DNA of 64,000 nucleotides from Auanema rhodensis (taxonomy: Eukaryota > Nematoda > Chromadorea > Rhabditida > Rhabditidae), in NCBI GenBank assembly GCA_964057225.1, contig OZ059899.1, positions 7,316,001 to 7,380,000 on the forward strand, read 5' to 3'. Of the stretch, positions 23,997 to 34,903 are shown in pieces. Both the position numbers and the translations under genes were made by a program. Under the pieces are notes generated by a model that was not told where the DNA came from, ran no database searches, and saw only the letters and a program-made list of their open reading frames with translations. Each line of letters opens with the position of its first letter. Position 1 is the first letter of the stretch.

Positions 23997-24979
23997 TCTT
24001 CTGCGGGGCCAGTGCCGGTCATGTCTCACTTGTTACTATTCAAATGAGAAACAACAATCACCTCATAATTATTTGTATTTTTTCAATCCACCATGTCAAA
24101 AAGTATTTTTTCTGCTGTCATAAGTCTTATGACAATCTTCCAAAAAGGTTTATATGGTTTTCCTTTTAATTCCGTACATTTTATGTAAATTATTACGGGT
24201 CTTAAGATCTAGCATAACTGTAATCGCCGTGTTGGTTTCTATTCTTAACTCCTTCATCGGAATGGTTATGACCCAAACACCACACGTGAACCACGAGCTT
24301 TGTGTATAAATCCCATTTAAAGCAATTTTAACCTTTTTTGGTTTCTGTACAATTGACTATTAGGCCAATTATAACGGTCTTATTATATAATCCCTACCCC
24401 GGTTTGAATTATCTCAACTTTGTCTTGCCTGCAAGAAATTTTTAACCATCTGATGAATATAAATATCCATGTCACAACTAATTTCATCTATTTCATATGA
24501 TCCATGAATCTGTTCTGATAATATTTCCGTATAAAACGAAAAGAAAATTCCAAACGAAGTCCTTACTCATTAAAAGAAAAGTACAAAAAGGGAAAAAGCG
24601 TACCATTTTCATATTTGATATTTCCAAATTCAAACAGAAGCAAAAACTTCTTATTAAATTAAAAGTATCCTGAAAACTATAAGAAGAATAAAATTGAACA
24701 TTATTTTTGTAAAGATATTCTTATTGCATGCAAGTTTAAATAAACAAGAATGAAAGATTTGGTTTTGAAAATTTAAAAAAATATATATTATTAGGCAGTT
24801 TCTTAAACATATGTCTATAATGATATTGAATGAAAATAAATGTAAACCCATATAATTCTTTAAAGAATGAAACATTAAAGCTTAATGCAAAGACGCATTG
24901 ATCACATGATTTTGGAGAATCGTGGAATTGAATGAAATTGGAAGAGAGAAAGAAATGTCGAACGATTTCATAATAAAAT

Positions 24980-27405
24980 TCAATGATTTGAGGATCCTTC
25001 AATAGATTCTAAAGTGAATTTTTCGTTTTCTTTTGTACAATCTTCAGGGAGATAATCTGGAAGAGGTCGGTTTTTCGTCTCTGGGAGAAACAAGATAACT
25101 ACTAAAAGTTGAATAGATAAAAGACATGCAAATACAATAAAAGGCAAAAGATAATGTTGAAATCTCAAATGGACAATCTGAAATATGATAAATATATTTA
25201 TGAGAATATAAAAAGAATCGCATACCAAAGGAGCAGCGACAGAACCCATTCTGGCCCCTACATTACAGACGCCTCGAGCCATATTTCGCACCTATAATTA
25301 CCATTTTATCGAAATAGACATAATCATAGTTTTCTATTTAAATGAATTTCAAAGATTTTCATGTTATGAAATAAAAATATTTTCAACTACTGCTATGAAG
25401 TATTGATAACATTTCAAATTCATCGAACCATGGGGAAAAAACTTACAACAGTTGGGAACAACTCAGCTGAATACAAGTGAGATATCTTCCATGTTGGATC
25501 TAATGAACCAGCCACAAGTAAAGATAAGATTGTAATGGAAATCGATGTCGAAGAAATCCCAAGAAATTGCCCCAGGCAAACAGTCCAAGCAGATATGCAA
25601 GCAATAGTTAGTGAAATAGATACTATAGGCTTTCTACCCATCCACGGAGATGCTAAGAATGGAATAAGGCCTAAACGATTAGATAAATAAAGATAAAACT
25701 TAGAGAACAACCTAAAGCAAATTTAAGAGATCCCATAATTCCCATCGTTGTATATCTGTTCCCAGGAAGCATATCGACGACAAAATAAAACCTAAAATTA
25801 GATTTTTATAGAAGACATACAAGATATGTTACCCGAAAGACACAATTGATGATGCAACAAAGCAATAGAATAAACTGAGTAAAGGTCGATAAACAGACGG
25901 ATAACTAAAATATATTATTCTTAGTTTAAACTTGTATAATCCTGAGATTACCTAAACAGATCAGTATAACCATAACGCCTTGGAGGAACTTGTTTTTGAG
26001 GAGATGAGCTAACAGAAGGAATGGATACTTGAAAACCTAATAATTCATACCAAGTCAGTTCTGAATTGAAAGAAAAATATATATTCTAAAATATAATTTT
26101 ATACCGGAAGGTGCATCCTGACCATTTAAACGACAAATCTTGAGAGCAATTGACTTAGCATCACTTAAACGATGAACTCCTGCTAACCATCGACAACTTT
26201 CAAAGATTTTGTATTGCTAAAATATTAAAACAAATAAAAACCAATTTTAAGAAAAGCCTACACAAGCAAGTGTTGCCAGCAAAGCTGTAAGCGATATAAC
26301 TAAATGATAAGTAAACCAATACTTAGTAAGATAAGCTAACACTGCAACAGATATCTGAATGCAAAAAAAAAATTAAAGATATATTCAATATTCAAGATAT
26401 ACCATTGATGCACTCCATCCATTCATTGAAACTGCGAGTAATCTAGATTCGGCATGTTCAATACATTCAACTACAAGGACAAGGTTTGTAACCTAAAGGT
26501 TTGTTATATGTATTTGACTCTAATAAACAATTCCAACACTGACCATGTAGCCTCCACAAGACATTCCTAATATAAATAATAGACATGAAGTGATTACCCA
26601 TGAGTATGGAGCAATGAAAGAGAATATTAGATTTCCCAAGCTAACCATTATTAGGCTTCCTGAAAAAAAAGTTGAGTATCGAAAAGCCAGAGAACAAACC
26701 ACGAAGTACAGGTTTTCTCCCATATACATCTGCTAACCAACCAGCCAGAAACGCTCCAAACAAGGCTCCTAACATAATCGCAGTAGAGAGTACCGTCAAA
26801 ACCATAGAGCTATTGCATCCTTCACCCCACTCCATAAGTAGAGAGTAATACTCGTCTCTCTAAAATGAAGTTTTGTAAAAACAAAATTGAATTTGTCTAC
26901 ATCAAACGACTCATTAATTTCTTCCAGCATAGTATTATTAGATCTCGTTAATTTATCACAAAATTTCTGAAAAATATCATTTCATATTTCCCAGATTGAG
27001 GCGAAATCAAACCTCACTAGGCTTATAGAACGAGGTTGAAAGCATTGTGCATGCTACAGGAATATAACTTAGCTGGGTAACTAGTAAAACGAACTTTTCG
27101 TATTTCCTATAATAAACTTTCATTTTGCACGACAAGATATTAAAACGTCAGAATTATGCTCTAATCGGTTCGATATGGCTACAACAGTGATAACACTTGT
27201 AGAAAATTTTTTTGTGAATTGAACTATTAAGAGAAAGTTCAAAAATCAACGAAAGTCACGTCAAAATTACAAACCCAAAATCATCTGAAATCGTTCGGCG
27301 TTGTCTTCTCGTAGATGATCGTATCTCAAATCCATGCTGGCGAGTTGGCGAATGAAGTGGGGAATAGGAAACGTCGCTAGAATCTACGACGACTGTTGAA
27401 GCCAT
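24980..27405 (-). CDS. MFS transporter, SLC22 organic cation/anion type
   Basis: A 12-helix major facilitator. A Ser/Arg-rich cytosolic start (MASTVVVDSSDVSYSPLHSP) leads into helix 1 (KFVLLVTQLSYIPVACTMLS), a loop with Cys and two N-glycosylation-like sites instead of the usual large loop, then AGWLADVYGRKPVLRG, the loop 2-3 signature GxLxDxxGRK. The second half has SPWMGRKPIVSISLT, HLYSAELFPTVVRNMARGVC (the family ELFPTxxRN motif) and LFLPETKNRPLPDYLPED, followed by a short tail ending GSSNH. This combination is the SLC22 family of plasma membrane transporters for organic ions. The substrate cannot be read from sequence. About ten short introns interrupt it. Confidence 0.88.
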
Positions 27406-28098
27406 GCAACTCTATATTCAGTTAAAATTTAAAACATTACTTTCTTCTAAGAATCTAAAAAAACAATTGTTTGGTTAGGAAAACAAAGATCGGAGATAAA
27501 GCAGTCTGAAGTGTTAGTAAACTTCTTTGAAAAATAAAACAAGCTTAGAAAACACTATTCATTTTTATGAATTCTGTGGATAGAAAACCGTATCGGAATA
27601 AAATTAATGTTACAAAAGACATTTTTAAAAGCTCAGCTTGAGTTTTTACAATCGAACTGAGTCAGGTAGAATGGAAACCGTGATAACATAATCAATTCGG
27701 TAAGGTGATAAGAATCTTCAGGATAAACTTAGCTACAAAATACAATGTCAAGTTCACAACAATTTCTATATATGCAAGACAAAATAAAGAATAATTTCCC
27801 CAATTTAGTAATACAGATGTTTCTGATAGCTGTCACAGTTCATTCATTTTCACACGACAGATGCATAGGACGAAGACAGAAAATACATATTTCGAGAGAA
27901 TTCCCTACAACCTACGAATACATAGGAAAACCTCACAATCACATAAGTAACGTTGGAAATCTTGTAGTTCCATTACTTTGAATTCGGGTTATGGTAGCCA
28001 TGACTACCAAAGATAGATGACGTGAACGAATACGTAATTATCACGAATTATTAAAAGAAAAACCCACAAGACATTAGTTAAAATTATAAAAAAAATTG
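27406..28098. other. Intergenic, SLC22 upstream and IWS1 3' flank
   Basis: It contains a possible small + strand ORF (27745-27981, separate entry). Otherwise AT-rich with no signal that I can name. Confidence 0.45.
27745..27981 (+). CDS. Hypothetical 78-residue ORF
   Basis: An unspliced ORF in an intergenic gap. From an internal Met it reads MFLIAVTVHSFSHDRCIGRR, which could be a signal peptide followed by a short basic, Cys-poor segment and EFPTTYEYI. The last part faintly recalls the propeptide of cathepsin Z, but no protease domain follows in any frame. It may be a chance ORF, a small secreted peptide or a relic. Confidence 0.2.
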   Translation: MSSSQQFLYMQDKIKNNFPNLVIQMFLIAVTVHSFSHDRCIGRRQKIHISREFPTTYEYIGKPHNHISNVGNLVVPLL

Positions 28099-30340
28099 TT
28101 AGATGGCCAGATTTCGGCCTTCCAAAGAAACAGTGACAGCTCTTTTTGCTTTGTGTTTTTTTGTCCTCTCCATAAATTCCCTCTGCGTCTTGTCCAAGCG
28201 ATTGAAAGCTTTGCCCTTCCGCTCTCCCTGCCAAAAACAGATTAAGGAAAGCTGAGCTTCACATTTCATACCTTAAATTCTCCTTCCACCAAACTTTTGG
28301 GCCGAACAACATAATCTTTCGTTGACGGTCTAGGAACACGAGCACGACCAATATATCCTTTATCACCGGGTTTTAATGTATCTTGAATTGAAGCCTGTCC
28401 AGAAGTTGACGGACCATCATTACTGTTTTTAGATAGTTTATCAAAATCATTCAAACATTTACTTACCTCATACGCCTTTTTTTAACTTGAGGCATATGAT
28501 CTAAATCTCGCTGTACTCGTTCATCCTTAGATAAAGATCGAAAGTCAGTGTCCAACTGAAGACAAATAATAAAAAAACTTGTAACTCTAATTTGATCCTA
28601 AGGCAAAATATTAAAACTTGACATACTTGGAAAATGGGCCTGGCCCATTCTCGAATGAGACGTGAAGCCATTTCCTTATTATCTTTGGTTTCTCTAGGGT
28701 GTTTATAAAGCATCATCACGGCTTTGCCCAGTCCAGATTGCTTAAGAACACTCTGAAACCGTACAACATGAGAAAGAAAAATAAAAAATTAGAGAAAATA
28801 TTGTTTTCATGAAAGCACTATATACCTGCTCCAGTCTAGTGAAACCCATCAACAGTTTCAATAACTCAGTTCTGATTTCTAGAGCGGGCAAGCTTTTATC
28901 AGGGAGGGGCGAAAGCCAATCTGAAACTGCACTTAGCATCCCGTTATCGATTAAAGCTTCTGCCATATCCACCTGGAAAGTAGAAACTGTAGTTTAAAAA
29001 GAAATAAAGATTATTACTCTCAGAAGCATTGCTTTTACATCTGCAAGCATCCGTCGTTTCCGTAATGCGGGTTTTCTTTCCATATTGGATATTCTATCTT
29101 CCTTAAACAATCACTCTAAAAGAAAATATGTTTTCAAAAAAAACCTTAGTTGCAGCTTTCATAGCTTCAACCATGGTCGCAATTGCTCCATCATCGTCGT
29201 TAATGATGTCTATACCATCATTTCTTCTTCTTCTTTTTTTCTTCTTTTCTGCCTTCTTGTCTCTTAGCATTATATCGAAATCCCACTCAAACCCTCTAAA
29301 TATGGCAAAAATAATGTAATGTATATAAGAAGAAAAACTAATTCGAAAAATTAACATACGGATCATCATCTCTATCCTCCTTATAGTTTCTCTCTACGCC
29401 AGGATCGTCATCTTCGTCATCTTGTGGAGCTGATTCTTCCTTATTACCCCCTTCGTCATCGGAATCATCCCCAAAGATATTATTCATAAGCTCACCAACC
29501 TGGAATAATTCAACATATGAACATAAAATCTACTTCATTACCTCTTCTTCACGTGGTCGAGCTGATTCGTCCTCAGAATCAGATACATCGGATCCTAACA
29601 ATGTTTTCCTGGAAAAGAAAACAAACAATAGAAAGAAATATAGGAAAATAACAACTTTATATTATCTTTTACATCGCCATTGTCACTTTCTTGATCTGAT
29701 TCCACTAAAACTTTCTTCTCTTTTACTGGACTTGGGTTGTCTAAAGCTTGTTTTTATATGCAAACTTTCAAAGAATCAAACCATCATCATCATCCTCATC
29801 TGAATCAATCATGGGTTTCCGTTTCTTGGGAGATACGTCTTCATCAGAATCATCTGCAGCTTGTCTAAGAGATTAAACAAATGCTCAAAACCATCAGTTC
29901 ATAAAGAAATACCTATTTATTGGAGATTGAGAGCGCGATCTATCACCAGCTCCGCTCGTAATTTCAGTACTTTCATTATGAGCATGCTCTCCAGCATCAC
30001 TATTATCTGAAAACGAACGAATAAAAATATATTAACAACAAAAAAAACGATATTAGTTTTATTAAAACATAATTTTATAAAAGCAAGAATTTTACATTGA
30101 AAAACATTCTTACCATCATCATTTTCCAATGGATTTACTTCTCTTTTGATGCTAGGCCTAAAATACAATAAGTGGCAAAAAAAATAAAATTCTAACACTT
30201 CAATATTTAATTTTGAAAATCAGAGGACAATAAGGAACTATTTATACGAATTCTTACTTTATTTCTTCGTCCAATTCAGGTGATTGTGGACGACTTCCTT
30301 GATCGCCATGTGAACTATTTGGAGAAGAACTTTCGCTCAT
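28099..30340 (-). CDS. iws-1: Transcription elongation factor IWS1
   Basis: The N-terminal half is acidic and Ser-rich with several S-D-S-E-D runs ([20 protein letters not shown] start), the expected disordered part rich in likely CK2 sites. The C-terminal half is the TFIIS N-terminal-like (LW) fold: [109 protein letters not shown]. The last exon ends [13 protein letters not shown], matching the conserved C-terminus. IWS1 binds SPT6 and links RNA polymerase II elongation to splicing and export. The gene is complete. Confidence 0.93.
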
Positions 30341-30876
30341 CTTCCTAAAAGAGAAAAATAATTACATTGTTTTAAGAAAAACAGTAGTTGGGAATCTTAT
30401 ATGAAAGAATTCGAAAGTAACAGTCTAAGTAACATGGAATAAATAATATGAAAAAAAAAGCTTTATTTAGGCGTCAGTCTCATATGAATTATGCGTAATG
30501 TACGCAATTGCGGGCCTAAAAATATTGGCTAAGATTGTGTACTTACTTCTCAGGATCAGTTCATTAATAACGAAAATGACCAGCTTATTCATATTAATTC
30601 ATTTCACAAGGCTGTGATAGTTTTATATTTCTTTCTTGTGTAAAAGTGCAAAAGAAATGAGCGGAATTGTTAACTTCTCTCATATGAAACTAAAATGTTA
30701 TTGTTGGATTCCATGGTGATGTAAATTTACTGCTTTTGTTTTCTATTCGGGAAGCAAATTTCACTTTGTAATCTTTCGTGGTACTATATATCTTACAGCA
30801 ATTATAATAAATAGGTAATAAAATTTCATATCGAGTGACATAAAACAATTAATAACTATGATCTGATAGATTCAAT
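30341..30876. other. Intergenic upstream of IWS1
   Basis: Contains the 5' flank of IWS1 and the 3' flank of the next minus-strand gene. No ORF or repeat stands out. Confidence 0.5.
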
Positions 30877-31931
30877 TTAAAACTCCAGTTTTTTGGATAA
30901 AGCGTAATTAAGAACAATTTTTTTTCTTGAAGGATTTAAAAACTTGGCCATGGCTAAAATAACATATATTTTGCAGTAACTCAAAAAATACTCACCAACA
31001 AACAGATTAGGATGTTTTGGTAAAAGAATACTCTTCGCACTTTCAAAGGATCTCTCAAACGTATCTTTATCTCTCATTCCTTTTAGCACAGATGCAAAAT
31101 CCTTTGCTAAGCCGGTTTCTTTCATCTTAAAAAAAGGAAGAAAAATTAATAAACATGCATGACTTACTAATTTTGCGAATGCAACCTGGTCCATGGCCAA
31201 AGCAGTGTCAAAATGTTTAGGTAGAGCTTGTGCAGCCTCACGGGTTGAAGGCCGTTTCTTCTGAAAATGAAAAACATAGCTATTATACTTCTATTTAACG
31301 CACCACTTCCGAAGAAAGTTCTTGTCCAATAGGAAGCTTTTCGCCTCTCATTATGACAACTTTTTCATTCTTCTTTTCAAAGGGCTCGTTCGACTTATTG
31401 GGACTTTGATTGGCTAGGCTGAGTTCTCTTGCTGTTTTGTTAAGATTTTCGTTATGAAATTTCGGGTTAGTTTGCGTTATCACAGGATCTTCAGAGTGGG
31501 AGAGCTTTAATTTTTTCTGTCGTCGTACCATATCGGACTCAGACATGTCTTTACTAACCAGTTGTTTTCCTTCCAAAATTAGATCTGAAATGCATATCAT
31601 TAAATGTTATTTGAATGAGTTTTCATCAGTTTTCTCTGCTCATGTATTTGTTCTTACTAGGGCTCTTCGTTTCTTCCTTTTCGTTATCTTTTCTTTTCAT
31701 TGGCCTCTGGCGTTCCGGAAGGTTCATATGGTGAGGGACACTTCCTGCTATTGAAGCTTCTACGGCGTTGTCGGTATCAAATGCTTTCTCAGAAGACGTT
31801 AGATTCCGAGAAGAATCTTCTTTTTGTAAGAAAGGTGTTTTTCTCTGAAAAAAACGGAAGAAATAAGTGCGTATTGTTCATTCGAGTTGTACAAAGCGGA
31901 AAAAATTGAGTTCATGGAATCCTTCAACCAT
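30877..31931 (-). CDS. Unrecognised basic, Ser/Lys-rich protein
   Basis: I do not recognise this gene. Exons join in phase from MVEGFHELNFFRF (31931, donor GTACAA, acceptor TTTTTTTTCAG) to KTPFLQKEDSSRN, a long Lys/Ser/Asn-rich disordered part with RRQKKLKLSHSEDP (nuclear-signal-like), and a compact C-terminal segment: KKRPSTREAAQALPKHFDTA, AMDQVAFAKLMKETGLAKDF, DKDTFERSFESAKSILLPKH. The last intron (GTGAGT..TTTTAG) joins to AMAKFLNPSRKKIVLNYALS and the stop. The C-terminal helical block looks conserved and could be a binding module. The pattern suggests a nuclear or nucleolar protein. It is divergent from the 7TM gene. Confidence 0.6.
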
Positions 31932-32329
31932 TCAGTCCACTTCTCTAATCACTCTGTGTCACTCAAATTCAAATTTCGACGTCGAAAAAGTTGTACTCAA
32001 AGTGGGTCATCAAAAACGTGTGCATACACCTAATGACATCAGCCTCCCATCTTCTAAACAAGCTTCCTCGGAAGAAGGCGGGGCAGTATGATCGATAGGC
32101 GGGACTTCTATGGATCTTCGAGCCCTCAGTTCAGTTTGTAACTATAGATGTAACCAGTCATTTCCAACTTTGTCACTAACAGCTCCTGATATTAACTTTT
32201 TTATGCACTTCATTTTCGTTTTCTATGCATTTATGTGTTAGTGTGATGACAAATCGATTACTTTTCTGGCATGCTTTCGCCTTACATTTCTTTCAAAATA
32301 AAAATGAATTTCAGTACAAATGGTTTGAA
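31932..32329. promoter_or_regulatory. Divergent promoter between unknown gene and 7TM receptor
   Basis: About 400 bp between two opposed starts. GC-box-like GAAGGCGGGGCAG (about 32072-32084) and ATAGGCGGGACTTC (about 32095-32108) sit close together and stand out in AT-rich DNA; the second fits an E2F-like GGCGGGAC site. A possible SL acceptor GAATTTCAG ends about 18 bp before the receptor ATG. Confidence 0.45.
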
Positions 32330-34742
32330 ATGCTCGGTACAGCTTTGATATTCTTATTAGCTATAACTATATTCGGGTTCAATATCCTTCTCTTAGTTGC
32401 TATTTCTTCTGACAGCCGTCTACAGGGAACCACAAGTTTGCTCAGCTCCAACTTATGGCTTTGTAATTGTATTACTGCTGTGGTTGTCATATTTTTCAAC
32501 CTCAGCCCACCTTCCACAACGTATATGCCATGTACAAACTCAGTTGATGAATTGAAATTGGTAAGATTTACCTATATCATAGTATTCTTACTTCAAACAT
32601 TACCACAAACGATTAAATATATTTGCAAGCATTACTTCAGAAATTTTCCAGCTGAAGTCACAGCATTAACAATCAGCTCTAGCTCCAGTTTTTGCCTAAC
32701 AGAGCGAAACTTAAAGGGCAAACTAAGATTTTAAAAGGAAGAGCATTTTAGGTGTTCTTCTTTAGCAAACTTTACTATTGCCCGTTTTTTCGCGGGCGTG
32801 GCGGAATTTCTATTTTCCGACTCTGTTCACAGAAGAAACATCACCGGAAACTTTTTCAATTATTTATACCATAAGAACAAAACGGCTTTGTCTTGATAGG
32901 AGGGGCCATATGGGACGGTCGAGACGCGAATGTAGAGTAGTATTTCTCCTTCACCAGCTACAAACTGAAAAAATTCAATGGCAAAGCCTGATGGCCTCTG
33001 AGGACCGAGCGAGACGGATATGAGGGTCGTGTGGGAGTTGCTCTCCGAGCTTCCGCTCCGAATAGCTGCTGCTTCCCGTCAAACCCTTCGCGACCCTTCT
33101 GAATGGCTCTATCCACGCAAATTTAGAGAAAATGTGAAAGATGCTGAAAGCCGGAGAGTCTCAGATAACTCAAAACGACTAGTCCCCTTAGGCAACCACT
33201 TTGTAACTTTGAAACCTGTTCTATTGCTGCCGCAGTTTAAGCATTGTCTACATCAACGTTTCACGCTTTCATTTGATGAGAATCGTTGGGCTGAGAAACT
33301 ACTGCTCAAGTTTTAGACAAGGAGGGAATTCAAATTTAGACTAAAGACCGAGACATTTAAATAACATAAGACACTATGAGATGCATAATTAACCTTATTT
33401 GTAGATTTCGACTATTGCCCCGAAAGAGCGATTGACAACCTCTTTAGAGTTCTTCAGTGCTCGTACAGCCGCCGTTCTTTTCAATTCAACTTTAAGTTTG
33501 CTCACATTGCTTACTATCGGTGTTGTACATGCTTTATCTAGACGTAACTACCATTTGACCAGGTGAGAATTCAACCTTTTTGAATTTCAAAATTCAACAA
33601 ACTTTCCCGTAACATTTTGTGGAGAAAAGTTGAAGCAAATATAGCCCATCAGCCAGTTCATTACGTCTAATCACTCCGAATGAGCAATGACACATTGCAT
33701 TTTAGATTGCAATCTTCTCGTTTGCTGGTATCTACCTGGATCTTGGTTATTTTATTGCTAATAGTGGATTTTTTTTTGGTCAGCTTAGCAGACTCGCTAG
33801 TACTAGCTATTCCTTTCCATCTTGCTTTGTTATCAGTATTCCTAGTCATCAATGTTGTTATACACATCACAAACATTATCATGTTGACGAGATCTCAACC
33901 AGTAAGTTCAGCTTGCCGCCTTGGGCATTTGTCACTTCCAATTTAAGAATTAAGTGCCAAATCTTATGGTACTTTGTCTTTCTAATTCCTTCTTTGTCAA
34001 TTTTAAGCTCAAAAATACAGACCAAGTGGTCTTTCGAGTAGGAATTTGAATTAGAGAGAGAGCAAGCGATTTGCCTCCTAGTCCCGTGTTCCATCTGTTC
34101 ATTTTTAACTGGCTAGACTAGTCTTGACCTTTTCAGGAGCCTCATTTAAGGAAGCAGTTTGAAGAATCAGTGACAGCTTTGTTTTGGATTTTCTTAAACT
34201 TCCTATCCTTCGTGGTTATAGTTATACGAATAATCTGGAACGGGAGAGGAAAACGAGTAGGAGTATTAATCATGCAAGCCAGAGCATCTCAAAAACTCAT
34301 TTTGCAGGAAAGTCAAGAGTCGATTATGGCACTTGAAATGACGGCATACTCAGTTTTATGTCTAGCCACACCTTTAATAGCTGTTTTACGGGATAGATAT
34401 TTAGAACAGAGTATGAGCACTATAATGAGAAACAAAAGGTGATGGATTTTGACCCATAACAAAAGATAAAATTGGCTAGGTGAACATGAATAGCTTATAT
34501 TCTTCCATTGTTTCTAGTTAAAACCAATTATAAAGAAGGATTATTGAGGTTAGGTCATGGACCCAACTCTCAACTTTTTCGTAACAGAAGAAAAATGTCA
34601 TTGATAGATAACATATTTTGGACTAAGAAAATATGAATCAAAATCAAATCCCGAAATAATATTTTCGCTTTTCAGAGTTCATCACGACGAAGATATTATA
34701 TCGGCGTTGATGAGAGATCCACCTCCACCATATTCTTTGTGA
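32330..34742 (+). CDS. Orphan 7TM (rhodopsin-like) receptor with PPxY tail
   Basis: Five exons (32330-32560, 33405-33562, 33706-33901, 34137-34438, 34676-34742) sum to 954 nt, 317 residues in one frame. They encode seven hydrophobic segments: TM1 LGTALIFLLAITIFGFNILL, TM2 LWLCNCITAVVVIFF, TM3 AAVLFNSTLSLLTLLTIGVV, TM4 LLVSTWILVILLLIVDFFLV, TM5 LALLSVFLVINVVIHITNII, TM6 ALFWIFLNFLSFVVIVIRII, TM7 TAYSVLCLATPLIAVL. TM7 has TPLIAV where rhodopsin-like receptors have NPxxY, and no clear DRY follows TM3 (SRRNYH instead), so it is a divergent receptor. The last exon adds VHHDEDIISALMRDPPPPYS and Leu, a C-tail with a PPxY motif. The 844-bp intron 1 contains a GC-rich island. Confidence 0.72.
32770..33320 (+). 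other. GC-rich ORF-bearing island in receptor intron 1
   Basis: This part of the intron is much richer in GC than its surroundings and carries two open frames (about 85 and 98 codons, the second starting near 33020 and ending with TAG at 33314-33316). It also contains TTTTTTCGCGGGCG, an E2F-like site. It may be an extra cassette exon, an internal promoter or an unknown nested gene. I recognise no domain. Confidence 0.3.
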
Positions 34743-34903
34743 TGGAATTTTAACGAATCTACTGGTATTACGTATGAAAATTCCTACTCTTGTATCAATA
34801 TTATTATTAAACAGAAGAAATGTGTAAATAAGTTCTGATTTCTTACTGTTTTCAAGTAAAAATGAGTTATTATAAAACTGAATACACAGCTTTAGCAAAT
34901 TAA

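Larger units (their letters stand above)
22085..24979. other. Long non-coding stretch after PKI
   Basis: About 2.9 kb with PKI 3' sequence on the left and the 3' flank of the SLC22 gene on the right. A GC-rich block at about 23300-23530 resembles the one upstream of PKI and may be a promoter or enhancer. A candidate alternative last exon of PKI is listed separately. I see no other gene. Confidence 0.45.

Noticed and set aside
23734-24123. Plus-strand ORF of 129 codons
   Set aside because: The Cys-containing part (RGQCRSCLTCYY) lacks a supportable start or domain. I kept only the acceptor as a candidate PKI exon in another frame.
29128-29319. Plus-strand ORF with signal-peptide-like start
   Set aside because: Antisense to IWS1 exons that are clearly coding.
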